A stretch of DNA of 43,821 nucleotides from an uncultured Elusimicrobiales bacterium (GTDB lineage Bacteria; Elusimicrobiota; Elusimicrobia; Elusimicrobiales; Elusimicrobiaceae), in NCBI GenBank assembly GCA_944324105.1, contig CALUVA010000003.1, positions 1-43,821 of the forward strand. Direction: 5' to 3'. Positions 42,501 through 43,821 of the stretch are shown here, piece by piece. Under the pieces are notes generated by a model. It was given only the letters and a program-made list of their open reading frames with translations. It made no database searches and was not told where the DNA came from. Position 1 is the stretch's first letter; the number at the start of each line of letters is the position of its first letter. Both the position numbers and the translations under genes were made by a program.

Positions 42501-43538
42501 TCAGATTTTCTGACTGCCGACGGACCAAACGTGTTTTTCTTTGGCCGTGGACGGTTTGTTCTGCGCCATGACGCCCGCCAGCGGATGGGGGCGGTAGGGC
42601 TCTTCCAGATAAGCGCTCTCCTGCGGTGTCAGTTGTAAGTCCACCGCCTTTACGGCATCCTCTATGTGGTGCATTTTGGTGGCACCCACGACGGGTGCGG
42701 TAACCTTGCCCAGCAGCCAGGCCAGCGCCACTTCCGTCATGCTGACCCCGCGCTTTTGGGCTGTTTCTTCCACGCGGCGGATAATCACTCCGTCCTGTTC
42801 TTTGGTGGCGTCATATTTGAATTTGGCGTAGCTGTCTTCTTCCAGGCGTTTGGAGGTTTCCCCGGGGTGGCGGCTGAGGCGGCCGCTGGCCAGCGCGCTG
42901 TAAGGCGTCAGCGCAATGTTGTCTTCCTGGCACAGGGGCACCATTTCCCGCTCTTCTTCGCGGAAAATTAAATTGTAGTGCCCCTGTACGGATACAAATT
43001 TGGCAAAGCCCTCTTTTTCGGCCAGCACATTTGCCTTGGCCAACTGCCAGGCAAAACAGTTGGAAATACCGATATAGCGCGCTTTTCCGGCTTGTACCAT
43101 TCTGTTCAGTCCGTCCAAAATATCATAAATGGGGGTTTGCCAGTCCCACATGTGGTAAATATATAAATCCACATAATCCGTACCGAGGTTTTGCAGGCTT
43201 TTGTGCAGCATTTTTTCTATATGTTGCTGTCCCGTTACGCCGGCTTCTATTTCCTCCTGCGTGCGCGGCAGGAATTTGGTAGCCAGCACGACGTCCCGGC
43301 GTTGGGCAAAGTCCCGCACGGCGCGGCCCACATACTGTTCGCTGGTGCCGCTTTGGTAGCCGATGGCGGTGTCAAAAAAGTTCACTCCCAGCTCCAGCCC
43401 GCGGCGGATAATTTCGCGGGAATGTTCTTCGTCCAACGTCCAGGAATGCTGGCCCGTGGCGGCATTGCCAAAGCCCATGCACCCCATGCAAATACGCGAT
43501 ACATTTAAATCGGAGTTTCCCAGCTTGGTGTATTTCAT
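42501..43538 (-). CDS. Aldo/keto reductase
   Basis: 345 residues from the ATG at 43538 (MKYTKLGNSDLNVSRICMGCMGFG). An in-frame ATG 54 bases earlier adds a basic tail not seen in the family and overlaps the preceding gene. The tetrad is present: Asp and Tyr in FFDTAIGYQSGTSEQY, Lys in VVLATKF and His in LYIYHMWDW. NADPH is bound by the C-terminal VVGATKMHHIEDAVKA region. The substrate is unknown. It directly follows a flavodoxin-like gene, so both may serve redox detoxification. Confidence 0.93.
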   Translation of the reverse strand: MKYTKLGNSDLNVSRICMGCMGFGNAATGQHSWTLDEEHSREIIRRGLELGVNFFDTAIGYQSGTSEQYVGRAVRDFAQRRDVVLATKFLPRTQEEIEAGVTGQQHIEKMLHKSLQNLGTDYVDLYIYHMWDWQTPIYDILDGLNRMVQAGKARYIGISNCFAWQLAKANVLAEKEGFAKFVSVQGHYNLIFREEEREMVPLCQEDNIALTPYSALASGRLSRHPGETSKRLEEDSYAKFKYDATKEQDGVIIRRVEETAQKRGVSMTEVALAWLLGKVTAPVVGATKMHHIEDAVKAVDLQLTPQESAYLEEPYRPHPLAGVMAQNKPSTAKEKHVWSVGSQKI

Positions 43539-43554
43539 ATCCTTCTCTTTGTTC

Positions 43555-43821
43555 CTACAGGTTTTTCCCCAGCTCATACGCCTGGTGTGCAAACGGCATG
43601 TGCTTTACCGCGCCTTCCGGCCAGACGCCGGACGCGACCACCGTGCCTGCATCCGTCCAACCCAAATAATCCAGCAAAGTATGATAATGGGACAAAATAG
43701 GCTGTGCTTCTTTGGAAGAAGTATCCGCGTATGTCATCAGCAGCACGGCTTTTCGGGGGGAATGCAGGCTGCCGTTGATGGCGTAAAAGCGGTCTATGAC
43801 GGCTTTCAGCTGTGCCGATAT
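43555..43821 (-). CDS. Flavodoxin-like / NADPH-dependent FMN reductase family protein, C-terminal part
   Basis: The last 88 codons; the frame is open to the window edge at 43821. AQLKAVIDRFYAINGSLHSPRKAVLLMTYADTS and a C-terminal SGVWPEGAVKHMPFAHQAYELGKNL match the flavodoxin-fold NAD(P)H oxidoreductases of anaerobes, where the KAVIDRFY helix and the following beta strand line the FMN site. The N-terminal FMN phosphate loop lies outside the window. The aldo/keto reductase follows 16 bp later. Confidence 0.8.
   Translation of the reverse strand: MSAQLKAVIDRFYAINGSLHSPRKAVLLMTYADTSSKEAQPILSHYHTLLDYLGWTDAGTVVASGVWPEGAVKHMPFAHQAYELGKNL

Overview
The window reads as an ordinary chromosomal stretch of a diderm, anaerobic-type bacterium with moderate GC. 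A Kdo-8-phosphate phosphatase, a beta-barrel outer-membrane protein and lipoproteins indicate an outer membrane with LPS. Rubredoxin, a flavin reductase and flavodoxin-type genes fit an anaerobe. The overall gene set and style remind me of gut Elusimicrobiota (Elusimicrobium-like). That placement is inference from memory and was not tested. No phage, transposase, CRISPR array or rRNA is present. Nearly all genes are housekeeping genes in tight co-directional runs.

Layout. 1-675: end of a flavin reductase, a nested inverted-repeat element, rubredoxin. 810-4954 (+): glycosyltransferase, signal peptidase I, then parA-parB, with five ParB-site-like palindromes at 1913-5103. 4955-5556: convergent non-coding gap rich in palindromes. 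5557-9808 (-): DegT-type aminotransferase, MgtC-like protein, ion-transporter-like protein, outer-membrane barrel, KdsC. 9879-13321 (+): CsgG-like lipoprotein, small membrane protein, serS, TPR protein. 13379-14832 (-): agmatinase and pyruvoyl arginine decarboxylase (putrescine synthesis). 14969-20006 (+): M3 oligopeptidase, type II pantothenate kinase, squalene/phytoene synthase, TPR protein. 20049-22454 (-): ligA, nusB. 22708-24129 (+): DUF2807-type secreted protein with a structured leader, lipoprotein. 24201-25405 (+): infC-rpmI-rplT. 25527-27451 (+): rsmE and an MtaB-type methylthiotransferase. 27613-31240 (+): glmU-prs-ctc-pth. 31507-39013 (-): pheS-pheT-(coiled coil)-zapA-like-rarA-xseA-xseB-tlyA. 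39127-41424 (-): glnA, YbgC-type thioesterase, YjbQ. 41504-42448 (+): membrane protein and tRNA-Gly(GCC). 42501-43821 (-): aldo/keto reductase and a partial flavodoxin-like gene.

The most interesting signals are not protein families. (1) Nine genes on both strands have a TATAAT-like -10 box exactly 6 nt (once 7 nt) before the ATG and no Shine-Dalgarno. This predicts leaderless mRNAs, usually from an extended -10 of the form TTGnTAtAaT. (2) The ParB-site-like palindromes use an 18-bp TGTTTCCACGTGGAAACA form, unlike the canonical 16-mer. (3) A roughly 125-nt leader before the DUF2807 gene can fold into a closed multi-branch structure. (4) A 180-bp nested inverted-repeat element sits between flavin reductase and rubredoxin. 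Other genes (parA, rplT, glnA, speB, OMP, nusB) have normal Shine-Dalgarno sequences, so two initiation modes appear to coexist.
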